NCBI GenBank assembly: GCA_015055785.1
Contig: SVHQ01000104.1
Location: 1-6,441, forward strand
Length of the DNA stretch: 6,441 nucleotides
Source of the DNA: Clostridiales bacterium
Lineage (GTDB): Bacteria > Bacillota_A > Clostridia > Christensenellales > Borkfalkiaceae
Reading direction: 5' to 3'
The notes beneath the pieces are model-generated. The model saw only the letters and a list, made by a program, of their open reading frames with translations. It ran no database searches and had not been told where the DNA came from. Positions 1-4,496 of the stretch are shown one piece after another. A program made the translations under genes and the position numbers. The number at the start of each line of letters is the position of its first letter. Position 1 is the first letter of the stretch.

Positions 1-242
1 ATCTCACCGTTATCACATTGAATTTGGGAATGGGCATACATAATATGTCCGATTATTTTTCCATTTTTTTCTAACACAAAACTGAGTTGATGTACAAAAT
101 CAGCTCTATCACGGAATTTATGCAACACATAATGTTCTAAACATCCAGGACGATATACGTTCCAAAATGCTTCTCTCGTGAGATTTTCAACCTCTCGGTA
201 ATCGTTTTCTGTTTCTAAACGAATAGTATAGTCAATTTTCAT
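1..242 (-). CDS. GNAT-family N-acetyltransferase, N-terminal part (cut by window edge)
   Basis: The first 80 codons of a gene that continues beyond base 1. The translation begins MKIDYTIRLE and continues through an EVENLTREAFW stretch, a PGCLEHYVLH stretch and a hydrophobic strand FVLEKNGKIIGHIMY. This is the beta1-alpha1-alpha2-beta2-beta3 start of a GNAT fold, and it resembles the YhbS-like predicted acetyltransferases (COG3153). The family transfers an acetyl group from acetyl-CoA to an amine; the substrate here is unknown. The acetyl-CoA binding loop (Q/RxxGxG/A) would lie in the missing part, so activity cannot be judged. The ATG at 240-242 is supported by GGAGG at 250-254, with 7 bases between. 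The gene appears monocistronic at its 5' end, with a promoter at 381-409 and a leader of about 130 bases. Confidence 0.82.
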   Translation of the reverse strand, partial: MKIDYTIRLETENDYREVENLTREAFWNVYRPGCLEHYVLHKFRDRADFVHQLSFVLEKNGKIIGHIMYAHSQIQCDNGE

Positions 243-274
243 ATTATATCCTCCAAAATTGTTGACCGTCAATT

Positions 275-312
275 ACGAGAGGATTGCGAGAATGTATTTG
301 CAAACCTCTCGT
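275..312 (-). promoter_or_regulatory. Stem-loop in the leader of the acetyltransferase gene
   Basis: Two 13-base arms (275-287 and 300-312) are complementary except for one mismatch (283 against 304), around a 12-base loop. The structure lies in the predicted 5' leader of the minus-strand acetyltransferase mRNA, between its promoter and its ribosome binding site. No T-run follows the stem on the minus strand, so it is not an ordinary terminator. A second small perfect palindrome, TTGAC-C-GTCAA at 262-272, lies between this stem and the GGAGG. Together they could form a protein operator, an mRNA-stabilising structure or a translational control element. The function is not shown by the sequence. 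Confidence 0.55.
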
Positions 313-380
313 TTACAATACACTATCCAATTTTAATTTAATTTTCAAAAAACACACTCCAAAAATTATTTTGTTATACA

Positions 381-409
381 ATTATATCATAAATCAAAAA
401 ACCAATCAA
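381..409 (-). promoter_or_regulatory. Sigma-A promoter for the acetyltransferase gene
   Basis: On the minus strand, TTGATT (404-409) is followed by 17 bases and then TATAAT (381-386). Transcription would start near 374, giving a leader of roughly 130 bases before the ATG at 242. No equally good promoter is seen closer to the gene; TTGAAA followed by TAGTGT further downstream is weaker. Confidence 0.6.
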
Positions 410-440
410 GCATATTTACAAAAATATTTAAAATGGCACT

Positions 441-481
441 ACGGCGTGCGCTTGTATTATACAAGTCGGCTCGCCGTTTTT
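441..481. repeat. Palindromic element, possibly a small repeat or a plus-strand terminator
   Basis: ACGGCG (441-446) pairs with CGCCGT (472-477). Inside that, CTTGTA (451-456) pairs with TACAAG (460-465) around a 3-base loop. Short unpaired internal segments (447-450 and 466-471) separate the two stems. Five T bases (477-481) follow on the plus strand, so it has the form of a plus-strand intrinsic terminator, but no plus-strand gene lies upstream. It sits between the terminator of the minus-strand tRNA and the promoter of the acetyltransferase gene. It could therefore be an insulating terminator against antisense transcription or one copy of an interspersed palindromic repeat. Confidence 0.5.
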
Positions 482-485
482 GAAT

Positions 486-533
486 AAAAAAAGAGAAACC
501 CAACCGCCGCAAGTGCTTCGATTTAGGCTTCTC
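486..533 (-). terminator. Intrinsic terminator of the tRNA-Ala gene
   Basis: On the minus strand, GAGAAGCCT (525-533) pairs over 9 bp, including two G-U pairs, with GGGTTTCTC (493-501). Seven T bases (486-492) follow. The stem starts two bases after the encoded CCA end of the tRNA. The loop is long, about 23 bases, and can fold further. Position and T-run make a terminator for the tRNA transcript the natural reading. Confidence 0.75.
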
Positions 534-534
534 C

Positions 535-610
535 TGGTGGAGATAAGCGGATTCGAACCGCTGGCCTCCTCGTTGCGAACGAGGCGCTCTACCAACTGAG
601 CCATATCCCC
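535..610 (-). tRNA. tRNA-Ala, anticodon CGC
   Basis: A complete 76-base cloverleaf reads on the minus strand from 610 to 535. The acceptor stem GGGGATA pairs with TATCTCC, the D stem is GCTC/GAGC with AGTTGGTA in the loop, the anticodon stem is CCTCG/CGAGG, and the T stem is AGCGG/CCGCT with loop TTCGAAT. A CCA end is encoded. The anticodon loop TTCGCAA gives anticodon CGC (575-577), which reads the alanine codon GCG. The acceptor stem carries the G3-U70 wobble pair that identifies tRNA-Ala to alanyl-tRNA synthetase, which independently supports the assignment. The gene stands alone, with a promoter at 621-649 and a terminator at 486-533. Confidence 0.97.
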
Positions 611-620
611 TTGTTCTTTT

Positions 621-649
621 ATTGTAACCCTTTCATTTCTATTTGTCAA
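621..649 (-). promoter_or_regulatory. Sigma-A promoter of the tRNA-Ala gene
   Basis: On the minus strand a perfect TTGACA (644-649) is followed by 17 bases and TACAAT (621-626). Transcription would start about 4 bases before the mature tRNA 5' end at 610. This is a near-consensus promoter, as expected for a stable RNA gene. Confidence 0.88.
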
Positions 650-702
650 TCGTTTTTTATATTTTTATCAACGATAAATATTGTTCACCGACATTTTTTA
701 TA

Positions 703-731
703 TTGACTTTCCCAACCTTTCATGATATACT
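703..731 (+). promoter_or_regulatory. Sigma-A promoter of the RsmH-like methyltransferase gene
   Basis: TTGACT (703-708), a 17-base spacer and TATACT (726-731) form a good sigma-A promoter. Transcription would start near 738, leaving a leader of about 115 bases before the ATG at 854. The leader contains only a weak 6-bp inverted repeat (AATTGC 797-802, GCAATT 824-829), and no riboswitch was recognised in it. Confidence 0.7.
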
Positions 732-853
732 TATACAAATTATTTACAACAATTTTTACACATATTTTTACATTCAACGCGTACATGGTAGCCCCAAATT
801 GCATTTTTTAGCCCTATCATATCGCAATTCATTAACCACAAAAAGGAGCTTTT

Positions 854-1915
854 ATGGAAAACAATCAAACCCCTCACAAACGCCGTGTACGTTATTCTGG
901 CACCCACCCCAAACGTTTTGAGGAAAAATATAAAGAATTAAACCCTGAAAAATATGCCGCTGACGTACAACACATTTTGGATAAAGGCCATACCCCTGCC
1001 GGCATGCACATCTCTATTATGGTGCAGGAAATCCTTGATTTTTTGAATATTCAGCCTGGTCAGATTGGTCTGGACGCGACGTTGGGTTATGGCGGTCATA
1101 CGCGTGCAATGCTTGAAAAATTAAACGGTCAGGGGCATATTTACGCACTCGATGTTGACCCTATCGAATCGGCAAAAACGCAAACGCGTCTGCGCAATGC
1201 AGGCTTCGGCGAGGATATCCTCACTGTTCGCTTGCAAAACTTTGCAGACATTGATAAAGTCGTAGCTGACACAGGCAAAAAATTCGATTTTGTTTTGGCG
1301 GATTTGGGCGTGAGCTCCATGCAAATAGACAATCCAAAACGTGGTTTTTCCTACAAAGTAGAAGGTCCTCTCGACCTGCGTTTAAACCCTGAAAAGGGCG
1401 TAAGCGGTGCAGAGCGGTTGCTTGAATTAAACCGCAAAGATATCGAACACATGCTGATTGAAAACGCAGACGAGCCGTACGCTGAACAAATTGCCGCAAA
1501 TATAATGAAATGGCGGTATATGTGCAAGCCCATCGAAACCACAACGAATTTACGTGATTGTATTGCGGAAGCTCTTTCCTTCCTGCCTAAATATGAGCAA
1601 AAAGAAGCAATTAAGAAATCCTGCCAGCGCTGTTTCCAAGCCATTCGCATTGATATCAACAGTGAATTTGACGTTTTATATGCTTTCTTAGAAAAGCTGC
1701 CAAACATTTTAAATGCAGGCGGCAGAGTGGCAATTCTTACGTTCCATTCGGGTGAGGATAGATTGGTGAAAAAGGCTTTTCAGGCGTTATATCGCACGGG
1801 AATTTACAGTGATATCGCACACGACGTTATCCGACCCACCGCGGAAGAATGTATTCGAAATAGCCGCGCAAAATCGACAAAGATGCGCTGGGCAATTCGT
1901 TCGGATTTGGAATAA
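854..1915 (+). CDS. RsmH-type 16S rRNA (cytosine-N4)-methyltransferase, long stand-alone form
   Basis: The protein has 353 residues and belongs to the MraW/RsmH family, whose known member N4-methylates C1402 of 16S rRNA using S-adenosylmethionine. Visible family motifs are the SAM loop DATLGYGGHT (74-83), acidic D100 in YALDVDP, ADLGVSS (149-155) with the following NPKRGFS and GPLDLRLNP (to 179), QRCFQAIRID (258-267), FHSGEDR (297-303) and the C-terminal RAKSTKMRWA. It differs from the usual RsmH of about 310 residues. It has an extra basic N-terminal segment of about 45 residues, TPAGMH replaces the usual HxPVL start of the domain, and FHSGEDR replaces FHSLEDR. It is not next to mraZ, ftsL or pbp genes, so it resembles the second RsmH paralogue (annotated rsmH2) of some Clostridia. 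AGGAG at 844-848 fixes the ATG. Its rRNA target is inferred from family membership only. Confidence 0.92.
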   Translation: MENNQTPHKRRVRYSGTHPKRFEEKYKELNPEKYAADVQHILDKGHTPAGMHISIMVQEILDFLNIQPGQIGLDATLGYGGHTRAMLEKLNGQGHIYALDVDPIESAKTQTRLRNAGFGEDILTVRLQNFADIDKVVADTGKKFDFVLADLGVSSMQIDNPKRGFSYKVEGPLDLRLNPEKGVSGAERLLELNRKDIEHMLIENADEPYAEQIAANIMKWRYMCKPIETTTNLRDCIAEALSFLPKYEQKEAIKKSCQRCFQAIRIDINSEFDVLYAFLEKLPNILNAGGRVAILTFHSGEDRLVKKAFQALYRTGIYSDIAHDVIRPTAEECIRNSRAKSTKMRWAIRSDLE

Positions 1916-1930
1916 TATATATGATAAACA

Positions 1931-1969
1931 GCGAGGTAGTTTTCTACACTATCTCGCCGTTATTTTTTT
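1931..1969 (+). terminator. Intrinsic terminator after the methyltransferase gene, between convergent genes
   Basis: GCGAGGTAGT (1931-1940) pairs over 10 bp, with one G-U pair, with ACTATCTCGC (1948-1957) around a 7-base loop. The stem is followed by CGTTA and seven T bases (1963-1969). It lies 15 bases after the methyltransferase stop codon and 8 bases before the end of the converging Bfd-like gene. The minus strand lacks a comparable T-run after the stem, so termination should be strong for the plus-strand transcript and at best partial for the opposing operon. Confidence 0.85.
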
Positions 1970-1977
1970 CTTAAATT

Positions 1978-2175
1978 TTACGCCATCATGATTTCGGAAA
2001 TTACGTCCAACACTTTATCGTGACATCCGCCGCAACCCGTCGAACAATGGGTGATTCTCTGCACGTCTGCAAAGACTTCCATAACGTCTTCCATTTTGTT
2101 GTGGTTTGCCAATGCGTGCTCGATATCCGTATAGCTTACCTGCTTACAATTACAAATAATGTAGTTTTCTTTCAT
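1978..2175 (-). CDS. Small Bfd-like [2Fe-2S] protein
   Basis: This 65-residue protein has the cysteine pattern of the BFD-like [2Fe-2S] domain (bacterioferritin-associated ferredoxin type): ICNC with C8 and C10 near the start, and GCGGC with C48 and C51 after a helical stretch. An extra cysteine, C44, sits in HCSTGC. E. coli Bfd has 64 residues with the same CxC...CxxC layout, and that domain also occurs inside larger redox and nitrogen-metabolism enzymes. The ATG at 2173-2175 is preceded by AAGGAG (2183-2188), which overlaps the stop codon of the rubredoxin gene; this suggests coupled translation. As the third gene of the flavodiiron operon it may carry electrons, sense redox state or handle Fe-S clusters. 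No bacterioferritin is present in the window, so a Bfd role in iron release is not supported. Confidence 0.88.
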   Translation of the reverse strand: MKENYIICNCKQVSYTDIEHALANHNKMEDVMEVFADVQRITHCSTGCGGCHDKVLDVISEIMMA

Positions 2176-2186
2176 ATTATTTCTCC

Positions 2187-2348
2187 TTATTTTTCTTCTG
2201 TAAAATTATCTTTGCTTACGCCGCAAAGTTCACATACAAATTCCTCAGGCAAATCCTCAAATTTTGTGCCTGCTGGTATGCCTTTTTCAGGCCATCCCTG
2301 CGCTTCATCGTATGCCCATCCACATACGTCGCATACATATTTGCTCAT
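2187..2348 (-). CDS. Rubredoxin
   Basis: A 53-residue rubredoxin, the usual length of the family. The single iron is bound by C6 and C9 (YVCDVCGW) and by C39 and C42 (FVCELCGV). The conserved segments PAGTKFEDLP (25-34) and a C-terminal DNF are present. It is a small cytoplasmic one-electron carrier, and in clostridia and Moorella rubredoxin donates electrons to flavodiiron proteins. The ATG at 2346-2348 is chosen because AAAGGAGG (2355-2362) stands 6 bases upstream; an in-frame ATG ten codons earlier would sit inside the end of the flavodiiron gene and add a non-family extension. The gene is 14 bases downstream of the flavodiiron gene and 11 bases upstream of the Bfd-like gene, with no separate promoter seen. 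Confidence 0.96.
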   Translation of the reverse strand: MSKYVCDVCGWAYDEAQGWPEKGIPAGTKFEDLPEEFVCELCGVSKDNFTEEK

Positions 2349-2362
2349 ATTATCCCTCCTTT

Positions 2363-3538
2363 TTAAAAACTTTGACAAAGCTCCGCCGCCAAAGCATCCA
2401 CTTCCGCGAGGTTTTCTTCCGATAACGAAGAAAGTATTTTTACGGTGCTTTCGGTGTACTGCATGTTTTTACATTTTTCAAGCATCCCGCGCATCACACG
2501 CGTTGCCATGGGCGCCCAGCTCCCGTTTTCAATAAATCCTACCGTTCGATTTTGGAAATTATGCTCGGTTAAATGGGAAATAAAATCTCGCATAAACGGG
2601 AAAATCTCGCCGTTATAAGTCGTTGTGGCAAGCACGATTTTCCCGTAACGGAAAGCATCCTCCACCGCTTCCGACATATCGCAACGCGCCAAATCCTGCA
2701 CAACCACCTTTTCACAACCTTTCTCTAATAAACGCTCCGCAAGCAATTCCACCGCTTTTTTCGTATTCCCATAAACAGAGGTGTAGGCAATTAAAACGCC
2801 TTCGCTCTCAACGCCATAATTCGACCACGTATTATATAAATCAAGATAATAAGGAAGATTTTCCACCAAAACGGGACCGTGCAAAGGGCAAATTGTCTGT
2901 ATATCGCAAACGGACAATTTTTTTAATAAATTCTGCACCTGCACGCCGTATTTCCCAACAATGCCGAAGTAATAACGACGAGCTTCACACGCCCAATCCT
3001 CATCCACGTCCGTGATGTTGCCTTTAATCGCGCCAAATTTTCCAAACGCGTCTGCGGAAAACAAAACTTTTGCCGTTTTATCATAGGTAACCAGCACTTC
3101 GGGCCAATGCACCATAGGCGCCGCATAGAAAACCAATTCGTGCACGCCCAAGCAAAGGCTGTCACCATCCCCCAACACTATCTGTTTATCCGCAAAATCT
3201 TTTCCGAAATAGTTTTTCATCATCACAAAAGCTTTGGATGACGCCGCTATTTTTGCCGAGGGATATTTTTCTATAAACGCGAGAACGTTCGCCGAATGGT
3301 CGGGTTCCATGTGCTGCACGATAAGGTAATCGGGCGATTTTCCGTCAAGCGTTCTTTCTAAATTTTGCAACCATTCGTCCTTGAACGCACCATCCACGGT
3401 ATCAAAAACAGCAATTTTCTCATCTAAAATTACATAGGAATTATATGCCATACCATCAGGCACAACGTACTGACCTTCAAATAAATCCAGTTTTTGGTCG
3501 TTCACGCCTACATATTGTATTCCCTCTTTTATAAACAT
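2363..3538 (-). CDS. fprA: Flavodiiron protein, class A (FprA-type A-type flavoprotein)
   Basis: The 391-residue protein has the two-domain layout of class A flavodiiron proteins, which reduce O2 to water and/or NO to N2O in the anaerobe cytoplasm. Residues 1 to about 245 form the metallo-beta-lactamase-like domain. Its di-iron ligands are visible as H76-x-E78-x-D80-H81 (HMEPDH), H144 (in PMVHWPE), D163 (in FSADAFG) and H220 (in PLHG). Residues from about 247 form a flavodoxin domain with the FMN phosphate loop TSVYGNT (253-259). There is no C-terminal rubredoxin or NADH oxidoreductase extension; the rubredoxin is the next gene. The length is normal for the class. The ATG at 3536-3538 is preferred, with AAAGGTG (3545-3551) as the ribosome binding site; an alternative GTG at 3545-3547 overlaps that site. 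Preference between O2 and NO cannot be read from the sequence. Confidence 0.96.
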   Translation of the reverse strand: MFIKEGIQYVGVNDQKLDLFEGQYVVPDGMAYNSYVILDEKIAVFDTVDGAFKDEWLQNLERTLDGKSPDYLIVQHMEPDHSANVLAFIEKYPSAKIAASSKAFVMMKNYFGKDFADKQIVLGDGDSLCLGVHELVFYAAPMVHWPEVLVTYDKTAKVLFSADAFGKFGAIKGNITDVDEDWACEARRYYFGIVGKYGVQVQNLLKKLSVCDIQTICPLHGPVLVENLPYYLDLYNTWSNYGVESEGVLIAYTSVYGNTKKAVELLAERLLEKGCEKVVVQDLARCDMSEAVEDAFRYGKIVLATTTYNGEIFPFMRDFISHLTEHNFQNRTVGFIENGSWAPMATRVMRGMLEKCKNMQYTESTVKILSSLSEENLAEVDALAAELCQSF

Positions 3539-3577
3539 TTTGCACACCTTTATTATATTATGTTCTTAATCCGTATT

Positions 3578-3606
3578 ATTATAGCAGATATTTCTCATCT
3601 TTTCAA
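3578..3606 (-). promoter_or_regulatory. Sigma-A promoter of the flavodiiron-rubredoxin-Bfd operon
   Basis: On the minus strand TTGAAA (3601-3606), a 17-base spacer and a perfect TATAAT (3578-3583) are found. The start would be near 3571, about 33 bases before the flavodiiron ATG. No clear Rex, PerR or NO-sensor operator was recognised overlapping it, so the regulator is unknown. This appears to be the only promoter of the three-gene operon. Confidence 0.78.
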
Positions 3607-3720
3607 GAGTTTTACTGAAATTTTTTATGCGATACAATTTTTTTTTGCAATACATCAACCTTTGCCTATCGATAATGAACTATCATCAAGAACTCCCAAC
3701 TTTTTGTACAAACAACATTC

Positions 3721-3900
3721 TCCTATTTATATTTCGTTTAACAAACTCCGATATCTTAAATTCTTTTACTTCTTTCTCCCCTCCGCTTCAATTCCACCCC
3801 ACCTTACTCACCCTATTCTTTTCAGTGCTTTCATCAATTTTCTAATGCGCATCCATTTCCATTCCCTTGTCACTTCCTCTCTACTCCACTTCAATCCTTT
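3721..3900. other. Strongly G-poor, C- and T-rich tract
   Basis: By my count these 180 bases of the plus strand hold about 61 C but only about 8 G, an extreme strand asymmetry not seen elsewhere in the window. On the minus strand it is purine-rich. A 31-codon minus-strand frame within it (MKGLKWSREE... to about 3804) has no recognisable ribosome binding site and no recognised family. The tract is best treated as unusual non-coding DNA. Confidence 0.5.
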
Positions 3901-3943
3901 CATGCTCTCACAAACAAACTCCAAAGTATTAAAAAATTTTTTT

Positions 3944-3967
3944 ATATATGAATACCTGTTCATATAT
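3944..3967. promoter_or_regulatory. 9-bp perfect palindrome, operator-like
   Basis: ATATATGAA (3944-3952) and TTCATATAT (3959-3967) are perfect inverted repeats around TACCTG. The form ATATGAA-N6-TTCATAT is like operators bound by ArsR/SmtB-type metal-sensing repressors, but no such regulator or efflux gene is present. It is also not over either neighbouring promoter. The palindrome is certain; its role is inference. Confidence 0.4.
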
Positions 3968-3976
3968 TCATGTATT

Positions 3977-4068
3977 GTAACTACAATTAAGATATATTTG
4001 TAACTATTATTAAGATGTATTCGTAACTACTATCGAAATGTATTTGTAACCACTATCGAATTAATATA
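3977..4068. repeat. Tandem array of four 23-bp direct repeats
   Basis: Four head-to-tail units of exactly 23 bp begin at 3977, 4000, 4023 and 4046, each starting GTAAC. The consensus begins GTAACTACTATCGAAATG. Adjacent units 1-2 and 2-3 agree at 19 and 18 of 23 positions; units 3-4 agree at 14 of the first 15 and then diverge. A trace of a preceding unit is visible as ATGTATT at 3970-3976. There are no unique spacers, so it is not a CRISPR array. It resembles an iteron-like or microsatellite-like array, but no replication gene is nearby. Confidence 0.8.
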
Positions 4069-4098
4069 GCTTGCCCTTTAGAAGATGTTACTATCTAT

Positions 4099-4172
4099 CA
4101 TCCGTAAACGGGCATAGAACCATATCGTAGCATTTCATACCCCGCATCCGTAACAGACAGAGAAACATATCG
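4099..4172. repeat. Imperfect direct repeat pair of about 30 bp
   Basis: Copy A (4099-4127) and copy B (4145-4172) both begin CATCCGTAA. They end with closely matching segments: CATAGAACCATATCG (4113-4127) against CAGAGAAACATATCG (4158-4172), which agree at 13 of 15 positions. The starts are 46 bp apart, twice the 23-bp period of the nearby array. This hints at a common origin, although the pair is out of phase with that array and the middle is degenerate. Confidence 0.55.
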
Positions 4173-4223
4173 CAATATTGAATAACATTACACTTGCAAA
4201 TAGATTCCTTATCGTTTTAAATG

Positions 4224-4244
4224 ACGAATAACGAAAAACGAAAA
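4224..4244. repeat. Three tandem 7-bp repeats (ACGAAWA)
   Basis: The units ACGAATA, ACGAAAA and ACGAAAA follow one another directly. This is a small simple-sequence repeat in the non-coding stretch; no function is apparent. Confidence 0.6.
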
Positions 4245-4441
4245 CTCCTTTTTACCTCCATCGCTACGTTCCAGAGTGACGTTATACTAAAACATTTTTA
4301 TCTACCTTAGTAGAATTAGGAGACCATCATGCTAAAGCGTCAATAAAATAAGCACTTACATGGACAATTGCACATCTCTGCATTTTAACCATGTAGACAT
4401 AAATCAATCACACCGAATCTATAAAATTCAATAACACACTC

Positions 4442-4470
4442 TTGCATTCCCCTCAAATTTTTGTTATAAT
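4442..4470 (+). promoter_or_regulatory. Sigma-A promoter of the dehydrogenase gene
   Basis: TTGCAT (4442-4447), a 17-base spacer and a perfect TATAAT (4465-4470) precede the gene. The expected start is near 4477, giving a leader of about 20 bases that contains the ribosome binding site GAGGAG (4485-4490). Confidence 0.8.
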
Positions 4471-4496
4471 AATCAAAAACAATTGAGGAGCCATTT

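Larger units (their letters stand above)
3607..4441. other. Long intergenic stretch without a convincing gene
   Basis: Between the flavodiiron promoter and the promoter of the dehydrogenase gene there are over 800 bases with no reading frame that has both a ribosome binding site and recognisable protein features. The stretch is a mosaic of a G-poor tract (3721-3900), a 9-bp-arm palindrome (3944-3967), a 23-bp tandem array (3977-4068), a direct repeat pair (4099-4172) and a 7-bp triplication (4224-4244). Its last part (about 4245-4440) has no structure I can name apart from a weak inverted repeat, TACATGG 4357-4363 with CCATGTA 4389-4395. The region may be a graveyard of lost genes or a site where repeats accumulated. 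Confidence 0.6.

Noticed and set aside
428..649. 73-codon minus-strand open frame
   Set aside because: It spans the whole tRNA-Ala gene, its terminator and the palindrome; the RNA gene explains the sequence.
797..829. Riboswitch or attenuator in the methyltransferase leader
   Set aside because: Only a 6-bp inverted repeat with a 21-base loop is present, with no T-run and no recognised aptamer pattern.
1221..1707. Minus-strand open frames inside the methyltransferase gene
   Set aside because: They are antisense frames of a gene with clear family motifs, and no ribosome binding site or conserved protein feature was seen.
2349..2378. Ten-codon N-terminal extension of rubredoxin
   Set aside because: It would overlap the flavodiiron stop codon and swallow the strong AAAGGAGG site that precedes the internal ATG. 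Rubredoxins normally begin right before the first CxxC.
2020..2535. 171-codon plus-strand open frame
   Set aside because: It lies antisense to the Bfd-like, rubredoxin and flavodiiron genes, whose motifs are unmistakable.
3539..3547. GTG start three codons upstream for the flavodiiron protein
   Set aside because: The GTG is part of the AAAGGTG ribosome binding site that is well spaced for the ATG at 3538.
3494..4003. 169-codon plus-strand open frame over the flavodiiron promoter and the pyrimidine-rich tract
   Set aside because: It overlaps the start and promoter of the flavodiiron gene and has no ribosome binding site. Its composition follows from the G-poor DNA, which rarely forms stop codons, and no protein family is recognisable.
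3977..4068. CRISPR array
   Set aside because: The 23-bp units are directly adjacent, with no unique spacers, and no cas genes are present.
4357..4395. Inverted repeat TACATGG/CCATGTA as a terminator
   Set aside because: The stem is short, no T-run follows, and no upstream gene needs termination.
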